37,915 nt of DNA from Dehalococcoidia bacterium. GTDB lineage: Bacteria > Chloroflexota > Dehalococcoidia > UBA2979. The notes beneath the pieces are model-generated. The model was not told the DNA's origin. It saw only the letters and a program-made list of their open reading frames with translations, and searched no databases. The stretch's first letter is position 1. Every line of letters begins with the position of its first letter. The stretch is taken from the NCBI GenBank assembly GCA_019694855.1, contig JAIBBD010000016.1, forward strand, positions 1 to 37,915. The letters run 5' to 3'. Made by a program: the position numbers and the translations under genes. Positions 7,075 through 14,855 of this stretch are shown here, one piece after another.

Positions 7075-7254
7075 TCAAGGGCGCCGAAGCAGCATGCGGA
7101 GGAGTGCCCCCGCCAGGAGCGGCGCGACCGCCTCGAGGATCGTCACGCCCGACTCCTCCTCGCCGTCCGCCGCGGACGCCACGAGCAGCTCCAGCAGACC
7201 GTCCGCCTCCCACCCCCGATTCCGAGGCGACTGCCGGAAAAGGATGTCGCGCAT
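7075..7254 (-). CDS. Small hypothetical protein (59 aa)
   Basis: Frame beginning MRDILFRQSPRNRGWEADG and ending with a hydrophobic helix ILEAVAPLLAGALLRMLLRR. The acidic middle (SAADGEEES) and amphipathic end give it real protein character, unlike the arginine-rich shadow frames nearby. It lies 77 bases after the Nudix-like gene and could be the last gene of the M16 operon. No convincing ribosome-binding sequence, so existence is uncertain. No family recognised; peripheral membrane association is possible. Confidence 0.45.
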   Translation of the reverse strand: MRDILFRQSPRNRGWEADGLLELLVASAADGEEESGVTILEAVAPLLAGALLRMLLRRP

Positions 7255-7331
7255 CCTGTCGGACCGAGAACGAGTAACGAAAGGAACCAGCAGCCGGGCC
7301 ACCGGGCCACCGGGCCACCGCTCGACCCCGC

Positions 7332-7865
7332 CTACAGCAGCTCCGCCGCCCCGCGCAGCACCGCCCGCTCCACGTCCGTCGGCAGCGCCGCCAGCGCCTC
7401 TGCCAGCGTCAACGCCTCGAACCCCTCGAGGAGTGCGTCGGGCTCCGGCTCGCCGGCCACATCGACCAGCGCCGCGCGCAACCACCCCGTCCCCGAAGTC
7501 CCGTACCGCCGCAGCGGCATCCGCACGGGCACTCGCTCCGAGGATACCCGCACCGTCCCACGCACCCCGACATCGAGGCGTGCCCGCAGCAGCGACCCCA
7601 CGGCGTCCTCGAGCGTGTCGGTCGCGGCGGGCGGCTCGATCGACAGCAACGCCGGGTGCGGCCAGTCCGGCCAGCGCACGAACAGGTAGCGCGGCTCCTC
7701 GTCGCCCCCACCCTCCGAGGCCAGTCGCGCCACGATCAGGAGCCGCTCCACGTCGGGGTGAACGGGCGGCGCGAGCAGCGCCGCGAGCGCCTCCGGCCCT
7801 CGCCGAGGCTCGGTGGCGGCCACCGCCTCGACCTCCTCGACCGCGTCGGCCGGCTCGTCAACCAT
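7332..7865 (-). CDS. Hypothetical protein, possibly a Nudix fold without the Nudix box
   Basis: 177 residues, starting MVDEPADAVEEVEAV. The central part recalls a Nudix hydrolase: a YLFVRWPDWPHPALLSIEPP strand region, a helix TLEDAVGSLLRARLDVGV at the position of the Nudix helix, and FEALTLAEALAALP like the closing part of the fold. The glutamates of the catalytic box (REUXEEXGU) are absent, so if the fold is right it is not a normal Nudix hydrolase. The gene overlaps the end of the M16 peptidase gene by 8 bases, which implies coupled expression. The fold assignment is inference only. Confidence 0.6.
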   Translation of the reverse strand: MVDEPADAVEEVEAVAATEPRRGPEALAALLAPPVHPDVERLLIVARLASEGGGDEEPRYLFVRWPDWPHPALLSIEPPAATDTLEDAVGSLLRARLDVGVRGTVRVSSERVPVRMPLRRYGTSGTGWLRAALVDVAGEPEPDALLEGFEALTLAEALAALPTDVERAVLRGAAELL

Positions 7866-9126
7866 CGAGGCTCGCCACTTCGAACAGCGGCTCGACGCTT
7901 GGGAACGGCCCGACTGCGGCCAGCCGTAGGTGCTCGTCCCGCAGCGTCGTGCGCGCCACCTCGGTCACCTCGTCGATCGTGACCGCCTGGAAGCGCGCCA
8001 TCACCTCCTCCGGCGTTTCGAGCGGTAACCCCCGCGAGGCCCGCCCCCCGTACCACGCCGAGACCGAGCGCGTGTCCTCCATCGACAGCTCGATGCGCGA
8101 ACGCACGAGCGACTTCGCCCGCTCGAACTCCGCCGTCGACACCGGCTCGCGTGCCCGCCGCAGCTCCGAGGCGATCTCGCGCACGGCCTCGACGGCGTTG
8201 TCGGGGTCGACCCCCGCGTACACACCAAACGACCCCGTATCGAGGAGCTGCGTGAGCGAGGTGTGGATGTCGTAGCACAGCCCCAGCTCCTCCCGCAGCC
8301 GCATGAACAGCCGCGAGGACATCCCTTCCCCCACGATGATCGACAGCAGCGTCAGCGGGTACCGCTTCGGGTCCGTCGCGCTCGCCGACAGCAGCCCGAG
8401 CGTCAGATGCGCCTGCTCCGTGTCCTTCTCCAGCGCCCGCGCCTGCGCGCCGTGCACGTGCACGTTCCGCGCCCAGTCCTCCGGCGCCCCCGCCCGCCAC
8501 TCGCCGAGGTGCCCCCGCACGAGGTCGAGCATGCGCGCCTCGTCCACCGCCCCCGCGATCGAAAGCACGGTCGCGTTCGGCACGTACTGCGCGTGGTAGT
8601 AGTCGATCAGCCGCTGCTGGCTGATTGCCGCCACCGACTCCTGGCTGCCCGCGATGTCGCGCCCGTGCGGCTGCCCCGGCCACAGCAGCTCGTCGAGGAG
8701 GACGCCCGCCAGCTCGTCCGGCGAGTCCTCGACGGCCGCCAGCTCCTCGATGATCACGCCGCGTTCGCGCTCGATCTCCGCCGGCACGAACAGGGAATTC
8801 CGCAGCACGTCACCGAGGACGTCGAGCATCTGCTCCGCGTGGTCGGGGATCACCTTCGCGTAGTACGTCGTGTACTCGCGGTCCGTCGCCGCGTTCATCG
8901 ATCCGCCCAGCGCGTCGATCTCGGCCGCGATGTCCTGCGGTCGAGGCCGTCGCTCCGTCCCCTTGAAGCACAGGTGCTCCACGAAGTGCGACAGCCCGGC
9001 GTCCGCCGGCGCTGCCTCGAAGCGCGACCCGGCCGCGACATAAGCAGAAAGCGAAACCGACCGCGCGTGCGGCACGGGGATGAGAAGCACGCGGAGTCCG
9101 TTGTCGAGCGTGACGAGGTTGGGCAC
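7858..9126 (-). CDS. M16 family zinc metallopeptidase (pitrilysin-type)
   Basis: 422 residues, the size of the short bacterial M16 peptidases related to mitochondrial processing peptidase. The inverted zinc motif HxxEH is intact (H47, E50, H51 in LSHFVEHLCFKGT), with the distal glutamate region ERGVIIEELAAVEDSPDE near 120. The second half (from about 210) is the inactive M16 repeat with FMRLREELGLCYDIHTS. Such proteins often cleave small peptides, including quinone-cofactor or signal peptides. No signal peptide, so it is probably cytoplasmic. First gene of a minus-strand run with the Nudix-like gene. Confidence 0.92.
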   Translation of the reverse strand: MPNLVTLDNGLRVLLIPVPHARSVSLSAYVAAGSRFEAAPADAGLSHFVEHLCFKGTERRPRPQDIAAEIDALGGSMNAATDREYTTYYAKVIPDHAEQMLDVLGDVLRNSLFVPAEIERERGVIIEELAAVEDSPDELAGVLLDELLWPGQPHGRDIAGSQESVAAISQQRLIDYYHAQYVPNATVLSIAGAVDEARMLDLVRGHLGEWRAGAPEDWARNVHVHGAQARALEKDTEQAHLTLGLLSASATDPKRYPLTLLSIIVGEGMSSRLFMRLREELGLCYDIHTSLTQLLDTGSFGVYAGVDPDNAVEAVREIASELRRAREPVSTAEFERAKSLVRSRIELSMEDTRSVSAWYGGRASRGLPLETPEEVMARFQAVTIDEVTEVARTTLRDEHLRLAAVGPFPSVEPLFEVASLDG

Positions 9127-9201
9127 GAGCGCCTTTCACTGCGAGTGTGCCCGGATCGTAGGAGGGGCTGGAAGCGAGAGCAAACGCGCGGACCCGCGCG
9201 A

Positions 9202-10899
9202 CTACCGCCCCCTACGCCGCCACACGTACACGCCCGCCCCCATCGCCGGCGCCACCGCGAGCACCACCAGCGTCCACACCCACGCCGTCGAGGTGCCCTC
9301 TCGCTCGCGCGCCGGTAGCGTCGCCGTCCCGTCCTCGGGCGCGGCAGCCGAGGCGGCTGGCGTTGCCAGCGTACCCTTCGCCGGGAAGGCCGCGGCGGGC
9401 GGCGTCGCGGGCGCGCGCGGCGACTCCTCGCGGCCGCAAATGGCGCCATCCTGCGGGAGGCGTCGCTCGAGGAGATACGCGTTCACCACCTCGTCCACGC
9501 AGTGGTTCCCGGAGGCGTACGCCGTGTGCCCCTCGCCCTCGAACGTCAGCAGCGTCGAAGTCACCAGGTCTCGACGCATGGCCAGCGCCCATTCAAAGGG
9601 CGTGGCGGGGTCGCCCGTCGTGCCGACCACGAGGAGCGGCGGCGCCTCCGCGGCGTCCGGCGACTGGAGTGGCCGCGGCGAGGTGTGCCAGTAGGCACAG
9701 ACGAGGCCGGTCGTACCGAACGAGGCGCCGAACGTCGGCGAGACGGCCGCCGCTGCGCGCGAGGCCTCCTCGTAGTGCGCCGGGTCGGGTGAGTACGCGT
9801 AGTCGAGGCAGTTCACCGCCGTGTTCATCTCCATCGAGTTGTCGTACTCGTCGCCGCTGCGTCCCCAGAGGCGGTCGGCGAGCTGCACCAGCCACGTGCC
9901 GTTCCCGTTCAGCCCTTCCTCGACGGCCTGCACGAGCGACGGCCAGAACTCCTTGCGGTACATCGAGGCGACGATCGCCGTCAGTGCCTCGCCTGAGCGT
10001 GCGGGCCGGTCCGCGTCGCTCGAGGGGATAGGATGCGCACGTGCCGCCTCGACCACCTGTTGCAGCGCCGCCCCCGGGTCGCGTCCGTTGCGAGCCAAGG
10101 CGCACTGCCGCTCGCGGCAGTCGGCGACGAAGTGCGACAACGCTCGCTCGAAGCCGACGGCCTGCGTCACGTTCAGCTCGTCGGGCGACAGCGACAGGTC
10201 CACCGGCCCGTCGAGGACCATCGCGCGCACGCGCTGCGGGAACAGCTCCGCGTACAGCGCCCCGAGGACGGTCCCGTACGAGTACCCCACGTACGTGATC
10301 TGCTGTTCGCCCAGCGCCTCCCGGATGCGGTCCATGTCGCGGACGACATCGACGCTGCCCAGGTGCGGCAGGACGTCGCCGCCCCGCGTGGCACACAGGT
10401 CCGCGAACGCTCGCAGCGCCCGCCGCACCTCGCTCCACTCGTCGGCCGTCGAGGGCTCCGGCTCGAGTCCGATCAGGTCCCGGGCGTCGTCGTGGCAGAG
10501 CAGCGGGCTGCTGTCGCCCACTCCCCGAGGGTCGAACGACACCAGGTCGAAGCGGTCGCGAATGTCTCCATCGAGGATGCGCGACCACCCCCGCATGAAC
10601 TCGATCCCCGAGCCACCCGGCCCCCCCGGGTTCGACAGCAGTGCGCCGATGCGTTCCGACGGCTTGCGGGCCGGCAACCGGAGGAGCGCGACGTCGATGG
10701 TGCGCCCGCCCGGCTGCCCGTAGTCGAGCGGCACCGCCAGCGTGGCGCACTCGAACGACCCCCCACACCCGGTCCACATCAGCCCCGACCGCTGCGCCTC
10801 GACCGCCGAGGACCGCGACGGTCCCCCACTCACGAGAAGCAACGCGACAGCGGCGACAAGGACGGCGAACCCGGGGAGCGCGAAGCGACGAGGAGTCAT
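9202..10899 (-). CDS. Membrane-anchored S33 alpha/beta hydrolase (tripeptidyl aminopeptidase-like)
   Basis: 565 residues from ATG 10899 (MTPRRFALPGFAVLVAAVAL, an export signal or anchor); an upstream ATG at 10932 adds 11 unlikely residues. The fold landmarks are NPGGPGGSG (oxyanion loop, near 90), FDPRGVGDSSP, and the nucleophile elbow GYSYG with S207. The acid is in GTTGDPATPFEWA and the histidine in GEGHTAYASGNHC, followed by the TAP C-terminal domain. A second hydrophobic segment (WVWTLVVLAVAPAMGAGVYVW) and RRRGR end the protein, giving a C-terminal anchor. This family trims tripeptides or acts on small esters outside the cell. Divergent from the HD-GYP regulator. Confidence 0.88.
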   Translation of the reverse strand: MTPRRFALPGFAVLVAAVALLLVSGGPSRSSAVEAQRSGLMWTGCGGSFECATLAVPLDYGQPGGRTIDVALLRLPARKPSERIGALLSNPGGPGGSGIEFMRGWSRILDGDIRDRFDLVSFDPRGVGDSSPLLCHDDARDLIGLEPEPSTADEWSEVRRALRAFADLCATRGGDVLPHLGSVDVVRDMDRIREALGEQQITYVGYSYGTVLGALYAELFPQRVRAMVLDGPVDLSLSPDELNVTQAVGFERALSHFVADCRERQCALARNGRDPGAALQQVVEAARAHPIPSSDADRPARSGEALTAIVASMYRKEFWPSLVQAVEEGLNGNGTWLVQLADRLWGRSGDEYDNSMEMNTAVNCLDYAYSPDPAHYEEASRAAAAVSPTFGASFGTTGLVCAYWHTSPRPLQSPDAAEAPPLLVVGTTGDPATPFEWALAMRRDLVTSTLLTFEGEGHTAYASGNHCVDEVVNAYLLERRLPQDGAICGREESPRAPATPPAAAFPAKGTLATPAASAAAPEDGTATLPAREREGTSTAWVWTLVVLAVAPAMGAGVYVWRRRGR

Positions 10900-10941
10900 G
10901 CGCACCGATTCACGATACGGCTCCGGCTCCACAGCCGCCCC

Positions 10942-10947
10942 TATACT
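10942..10947 (+). promoter_or_regulatory. -10-like box upstream of the HD-GYP/LuxR gene
   Basis: TATACT lies 25 bases before the ATG at 10973, with AAGGAGG (10962-10968) between them. No clear -35. The intergenic space shared with the divergent S33 gene is only 73 bases, so the two promoters are close together. Confidence 0.4.
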
Positions 10948-10972
10948 CGGTGCCTGCGGTCAAGGAGGCTCC

Positions 10973-12562
10973 ATGCCAGACACCGCGCCTACAGACTCGA
11001 GTGCCACTCCGCCTGTCACGGTCACCCAGGTCCTCTGCGCCTTCGCGTACGCGAACGACCTCGCCTTCGGCCTGCAGCTCGAGGACACACTCCGTTCCGC
11101 CTACGTCGCCTGGTGCGTCGCCACGGAGCTCGGCCTGTCCGACGCCGCCCGCCATGACGCCTATGTCACCGCGCTCCTCAAGGACGCGGGCTGCACCTCG
11201 TGGACCACTGAGCTCGCCGCCGCCTGGCACACGGACGAGATCGCCGCCCGCCGCGACTTCCTCATCTTCGAACCCTCGAACGGCATGCCGGCCTTCGTGC
11301 GCTGGATGCGGAGTCACGTCGGCCAGGACGAGGCGAGCCTCGCGAAGCTGCGTCGCTACCTCAACGTCCTCCGCACAAGCCGCCCATTCTTCACCGAGGG
11401 CTTTGCCACCACGGTGACAGTCGCGAGCCGGATCGCCGGGCGGCTCGGCATGTCACCGGGAGTGCAGCAGGCGCTCCTCGCCGTCTTCGAGCAGTGGGAC
11501 GGGTCGGGGTACCCCGAGGGCCGCGCGGGCGCACAAATCCCGCAGGTCGCGCGCGTCGTACTGCCGACCTTCTTTCTCGTCCCGGTGCACCGCGTCAGCG
11601 GCCGGGCCGCCGCGATCGAGCTCGCGACCACCCTGCGAGGTCATGCGTTCGACCCGGCGGTCGCCGACGCCTTCCTCACGCTCGCCGCCGACGACACGTT
11701 CTGGGCGGAACTCGAGGGTTTGGACATCCAGAACCGGGTCCTCGCCCTCGAGGCCACCGAGCCCGTCGCCCACGCCGACGACCTCCTCGACGCCGCGGCA
11801 CTCGCGTTCGCTGACTTCATCGACCTCAAGTCGCGCCACGCCGCCGCGCACTCGCGCCGCGTCGGTGCGGTTGCCGAGCAGCTCGCGCGCGCCATGCGGT
11901 GCCCCCAGGAAGAAGTCTCGCTCATCCGCCGCGCCGGCCTCATGCACGACCTCGGCATGGTCGCCATCCCCTCCTACCTCCTCGAGCGCCCCTGGTCGTC
12001 GCTTTCCGAGGCCGAACGCGACCAGTTCCGGCTGCATCCCTACCACGGCGAGCGCATCCTCCAGCGCGTCCCCGCCTTCACTCCGCTCGCCGCGCTCGTC
12101 GGCAACCACCATGAGCGCTTCGACGGCTCCGGCTACTACCGCGGTCTCCGGGGTGAGCATCAGGCCCTTGGCGCGCGCATCATTGCCGTCGCCGACCGCC
12201 TCGACACACTCACTCACGATGCACCGGGCGTCCCCGCCGTCCCCATCGACGTCGCGCTCGAAACAATTGGGAGCGAGCCGTTCGACCCCGCGGTATTCGC
12301 CGCGCTGCGCGGGGCGCTTGAGGGCAGCGACAACCCGCGGCAGACCAGCCCACAGCCGCGGCCTGCCGGCCTCACCGACCGCGAGGTCGAAGTCCTCCGC
12401 CTCGCCGCAAGCGGCCTCCCGAGGCGTGAGATCGCACGCCGCCTCCACATCACCGAGAACACGGCCCGACACCACCTCGAACACATCTACAACAAGACCG
12501 GCGCGACCAACCGCGTCTCCGCCACCCTCTTCGCGATGGAGCACGGACTCCTGGCGGGTTGA
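10973..12562 (+). CDS. Tandem HD-GYP phosphohydrolase fused to a LuxR-type HTH
   Basis: 529 residues from ATG 10973. The N-terminal HD-GYP unit (about 20-200) is degenerate: the HD pair has become K70-D71 (LLKDAGC), although DGSGYP (176-181) remains. The second unit (about 280-420) keeps the metal ligands: H293, H325-D326 in LMHDLG, H-H at 379-380 and DGSGYY at 384-389 (Tyr for Pro). After a linker, residues 466-525 form a LuxR/GerE helix-turn-helix (LTDREVEVLRLAASGL, NTARHHLEHIYNKTG). HD-GYP domains degrade cyclic di-GMP or related nucleotides; the fusion suggests a transcription factor that senses or destroys its own nucleotide ligand. Confidence 0.88.
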   Translation: MPDTAPTDSSATPPVTVTQVLCAFAYANDLAFGLQLEDTLRSAYVAWCVATELGLSDAARHDAYVTALLKDAGCTSWTTELAAAWHTDEIAARRDFLIFEPSNGMPAFVRWMRSHVGQDEASLAKLRRYLNVLRTSRPFFTEGFATTVTVASRIAGRLGMSPGVQQALLAVFEQWDGSGYPEGRAGAQIPQVARVVLPTFFLVPVHRVSGRAAAIELATTLRGHAFDPAVADAFLTLAADDTFWAELEGLDIQNRVLALEATEPVAHADDLLDAAALAFADFIDLKSRHAAAHSRRVGAVAEQLARAMRCPQEEVSLIRRAGLMHDLGMVAIPSYLLERPWSSLSEAERDQFRLHPYHGERILQRVPAFTPLAALVGNHHERFDGSGYYRGLRGEHQALGARIIAVADRLDTLTHDAPGVPAVPIDVALETIGSEPFDPAVFAALRGALEGSDNPRQTSPQPRPAGLTDREVEVLRLAASGLPRREIARRLHITENTARHHLEHIYNKTGATNRVSATLFAMEHGLLAG

Positions 12563-12666
12563 CCTCGTTTCCGGGCATGGGACGTTTGTACGATGGCCGC
12601 CCACGGCGTCGAGGCTTCAATGCTCCTGTGCCCTCCAGGACGGAGGGGAGAAGGAGGTCAGTCGCG

Positions 12667-12918
12667 ATGCCACAGTTCATGGACGTTCACGAGGGGTTCC
12701 TCGGCGTGACCCAGGCGCAGGTCGAGGAGGCCCACCGGAAGGACCTCGAGGTCGAGGCCGGCGAGGGCGTGCACTTCAAGCAGTGGTGGGGCGACCCCAC
12801 CAGCGGCAAGGTCTTCTGCCTCTCCGAGGGCCCGAGCCGCGACGCCGTCTACCGCGTTCACGAGAAGGCGGGCCACCCCACGGAGCAGATCTGGGAGGTC
12901 CCGCTGAGCGGCTCGTAG
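12667..12918 (+). CDS. DUF4242 (SCO4226-type nickel-binding) protein
   Basis: 83 residues starting MPQFMDVHEGFLGVT, with HFKQWWGDPTSGKVFCLSEGPSRDAV and a late VHEKAGHPTEQIWEV, the pattern of the DUF4242 family. The Streptomyces relative SCO4226 binds nickel as a ferredoxin-like dimer. AAGGAGG at 12651-12657 sets the start. A TACGAT box at 12589-12594 may be its promoter. Closed by the hairpin at 12940-12976. Confidence 0.8.
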   Translation: MPQFMDVHEGFLGVTQAQVEEAHRKDLEVEAGEGVHFKQWWGDPTSGKVFCLSEGPSRDAVYRVHEKAGHPTEQIWEVPLSGS

Positions 12919-12939
12919 TCGGCGCACCATGCGCCCCGA

Positions 12940-12976
12940 CGCTGTGCCCCGAAAGCAATGCCTCCGGGGCACAGCG
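12940..12976 (+). terminator. Hairpin terminator after the DUF4242 gene
   Basis: Perfect 12-bp stem (12940-12951 CGCTGTGCCCCG with 12965-12976) around a 13-nt loop. No T-run. It separates the DUF4242 gene from the oxidoreductase, which has a TACGAT box at 13004-13009 of its own. Confidence 0.6.
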
Positions 12977-13050
12977 TACCGAGATGCCGGCGCCCGAACC
13001 CGCTACGATGCCCTCGGCTTCACTGCGCACGAGGCGAAAGGGGACCATCG

Positions 13051-14010
13051 ATGGCGGGCAAACTGCTGGTCGGCGTGGCAATCCAGGGGCGCGACGCGAA
13101 CGACGCGATCGACCAGATCGCTCGCGCCGAACGAGCCGGCATCGACGCCGCCTGGGCGACGATGGGCGGCGCCGGCGGCACCGACCTCCTCGTCACCTTC
13201 GGCGCCGCACTCGTCCGGACGGAGCGCATCGTCCTCGGCACCTCCATCGTCCACACGTGGGCCAAACGCCCCCTCGCCTACGCGCAGGAGGCCGCCGCCC
13301 TCGCACAGCTCGGCCCCGGCCGCTTCCGCCTCGGCCTCGGCGCCACCACCGCGCCCATGGCCGCGAGGCAGTACGGCGTTGAGCACCGCAAGCCCCTCAC
13401 GCAACTGCGCGAGTACATCGCCGCCATCCGGACCCTCCTGCGCGACGGCCAGATCGACTACCAGGGCGACATGGTGCAGGTCCGCGCTCGCCTCGCCGGA
13501 GCACCGCTCGAGGTGCCCGTGATGGGCTCCGCCGTCCAGCCCGGTGCCTACGAGATGTGCGGCGAGTTCGCCGACGGCGCTATCTCGTGGATGTGCCCGC
13601 TGTCCTACCTCGTCGACGTAGCCGCGCCCGCCGTGCGCCGCGGCGCCGAGCGTGCCGGCCGCGAGGCACCCCCGATCGTCGCCCACGTCCCCGTCGCCCT
13701 CACCACCGACCGCGACGAGGCGCGCGCCCGCGCCCGCCAGCAGCTCGCGATGTACGGCCAGGTCCCGAACTACCAGAAGATGTTCGCCCTCGCCGGCCAC
13801 CAGGTCGCCGCCGCCGGCGACTACAGCGACGACCTGCTCGACGACCTCGTCGTCTCCGGCACCGAAGCCGAGGTCGCCGCGGCCCTCCGCCGCCGCATCG
13901 AGGCCGGCGTCGAAGTCCTCGCCCAGCCCCTCGCCCCCGCCCCCACCGAAGGCCAGGCCGAGCACCTCGCGGCCGTCTTTGCCGCCGTCGGTGCCGCCGC
14001 CCGAGGCTGA
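13051..14010 (+). CDS. LLM-class (luciferase-like) F420-dependent oxidoreductase
   Basis: 319 residues starting MAGKLLVGVAIQGRD. The TIM-barrel luciferase-like fold is shown by ERAGIDAAWATMGGAGGTD, RIVLGTSIVHTWAKRPLAYAQEA, the LGPGRFRLGLGATT strand, and the PVMGSAVQP substrate-loop region. Enzymes of this class use F420H2 (or FMNH2) to reduce or oxidise small organic molecules; no substrate can be named. GAAAGGGGA about 8 bases upstream sets the ATG. Transcribed alone or with the tiny frame at 14056. Confidence 0.88.
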   Translation: MAGKLLVGVAIQGRDANDAIDQIARAERAGIDAAWATMGGAGGTDLLVTFGAALVRTERIVLGTSIVHTWAKRPLAYAQEAAALAQLGPGRFRLGLGATTAPMAARQYGVEHRKPLTQLREYIAAIRTLLRDGQIDYQGDMVQVRARLAGAPLEVPVMGSAVQPGAYEMCGEFADGAISWMCPLSYLVDVAAPAVRRGAERAGREAPPIVAHVPVALTTDRDEARARARQQLAMYGQVPNYQKMFALAGHQVAAAGDYSDDLLDDLVVSGTEAEVAAALRRRIEAGVEVLAQPLAPAPTEGQAEHLAAVFAAVGAAARG

Positions 14011-14055
14011 GGGCGCGGCGCCAGGATAGACAACGAACCCTCAAAGTAGTGCGCG

Positions 14056-14166
14056 ATGATCATGACCCGGGAACAGGTCCTGCGAATCAGCGCGTCCGAG
14101 AGCGTCACCGAGTTCGAGGTGCTCGACAGCACGGTCTCCGTGCCGGCTCCCGCCAACGGCGCCTGA
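14056..14166 (+). CDS. Possible tiny protein (36 aa)
   Basis: ATG 14056 opens MIMTREQVLRISASESVTEF and ends PAPANGA at TGA 14164-14166. The amino-acid make-up (few Arg, balanced charges) is more protein-like than the usual shadow frames, and it fills the only gap between the oxidoreductase and the converging ispD. There is no ribosome-binding sequence; a GATAGAC stretch about 30 bases upstream might be a -10. No family recognised. Confidence 0.25.
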   Translation: MIMTREQVLRISASESVTEFEVLDSTVSVPAPANGA

Positions 14167-14169
14167 CCC

Positions 14170-14853
14170 CTACCCCGCCGGCGTCCAGATCGCGATCAGG
14201 GTGCGCACCATCTCGAGGTCCTCGGGCGTCGTCACCTTGAACGTCCGAGGATCCCCCGTCACCGCGTACACGTCCGCCCCCAGCGCCTCCACCTGCGAGG
14301 CGTCGTCGGTGACGTCCCACGTCACTTCCGCGTGCGCTCGGCGCAGGAGCTCCGCCGCGAACGCCTGCGGTGTCTGCACGGCCCGCAGTGCCCCCCGGTC
14401 GACCGTCTCGAGCACGTGCCCGTTCACATCGACGCGTTTCACCGTGTCCACCAGCGGCACCGCCGGAATCGCCGCCCCGTGCGCCTGCGCCGCCCGCAAC
14501 ACGGCCGAGCACACCTCGCGCGTCACAAGGGGGCGCGCCGCGTCGTGCACGATCACCCACTCCGCCTCCGGCACGGCTCCGAGGCCCGCCGCCACCGAGT
14601 CCTGCCGCCGCGCGCCACCCTCGACGCAGCGCAGCTCGACGCCCTCGACATCCCCGACCAGCCCTCGCAGCGCCTCGTGCCGTTCCCGCGGCGCGACGGC
14701 CACCACGACGTTCACCTCGTCCAGCTCGGCCAGCGTGCGCAGCGCGTACCCGACGAGTGGCAACCCCTCGACCTCATACCAGAGCTTGTCGACGCCGCCC
14801 ATCCGCTGCGAGGAACCCGCGGCGAGGAGGATCGCAGCCGTGACCTCGGACAT
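14170..14853 (-). CDS. ispD: 2-C-methyl-D-erythritol 4-phosphate cytidylyltransferase
   Basis: 227 residues, normal size. Third step of the MEP isoprenoid pathway: joins CTP and methylerythritol phosphate. The nucleotide-binding signature AAILLAAGSSQRMGGVDK is at the N terminus; VIVHDAARPLV, the RAVQTPQAF strand and DVTDDASQVEALG are the other IspD landmarks. I start at ATG 14853; TTG 14859 is a possible alternative. The gene begins 2 bases after the MFS transporter stop, so they form an operon. ispF, a common neighbour, is not adjacent. Confidence 0.93.
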   Translation of the reverse strand: MSEVTAAILLAAGSSQRMGGVDKLWYEVEGLPLVGYALRTLAELDEVNVVVAVAPRERHEALRGLVGDVEGVELRCVEGGARRQDSVAAGLGAVPEAEWVIVHDAARPLVTREVCSAVLRAAQAHGAAIPAVPLVDTVKRVDVNGHVLETVDRGALRAVQTPQAFAAELLRRAHAEVTWDVTDDASQVEALGADVYAVTGDPRTFKVTTPEDLEMVRTLIAIWTPAG

Positions 14854-14855
14854 CG

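Noticed and set aside
6985-7100. Helix-turn-helix-like string (RDIARLMGRSRTCVTQIVTVL) on the minus strand, overlapping the thpR end
   Set aside because: It resembles recombinase-type HTH segments, but the flanking frame is Arg/Gly-rich noise, it overlaps conserved thpR coding sequence, and there is no start signal.
9593-10777. Arg/Gly-rich frame of about 390 codons within the S33 gene on the same strand
   Set aside because: Out-of-frame reading of a well-supported hydrolase with its catalytic residues in the other frame.
13003-13965. Frame of 320 codons opposite the F420-type oxidoreductase
   Set aside because: Shadow frame with no start signal and low-complexity composition.
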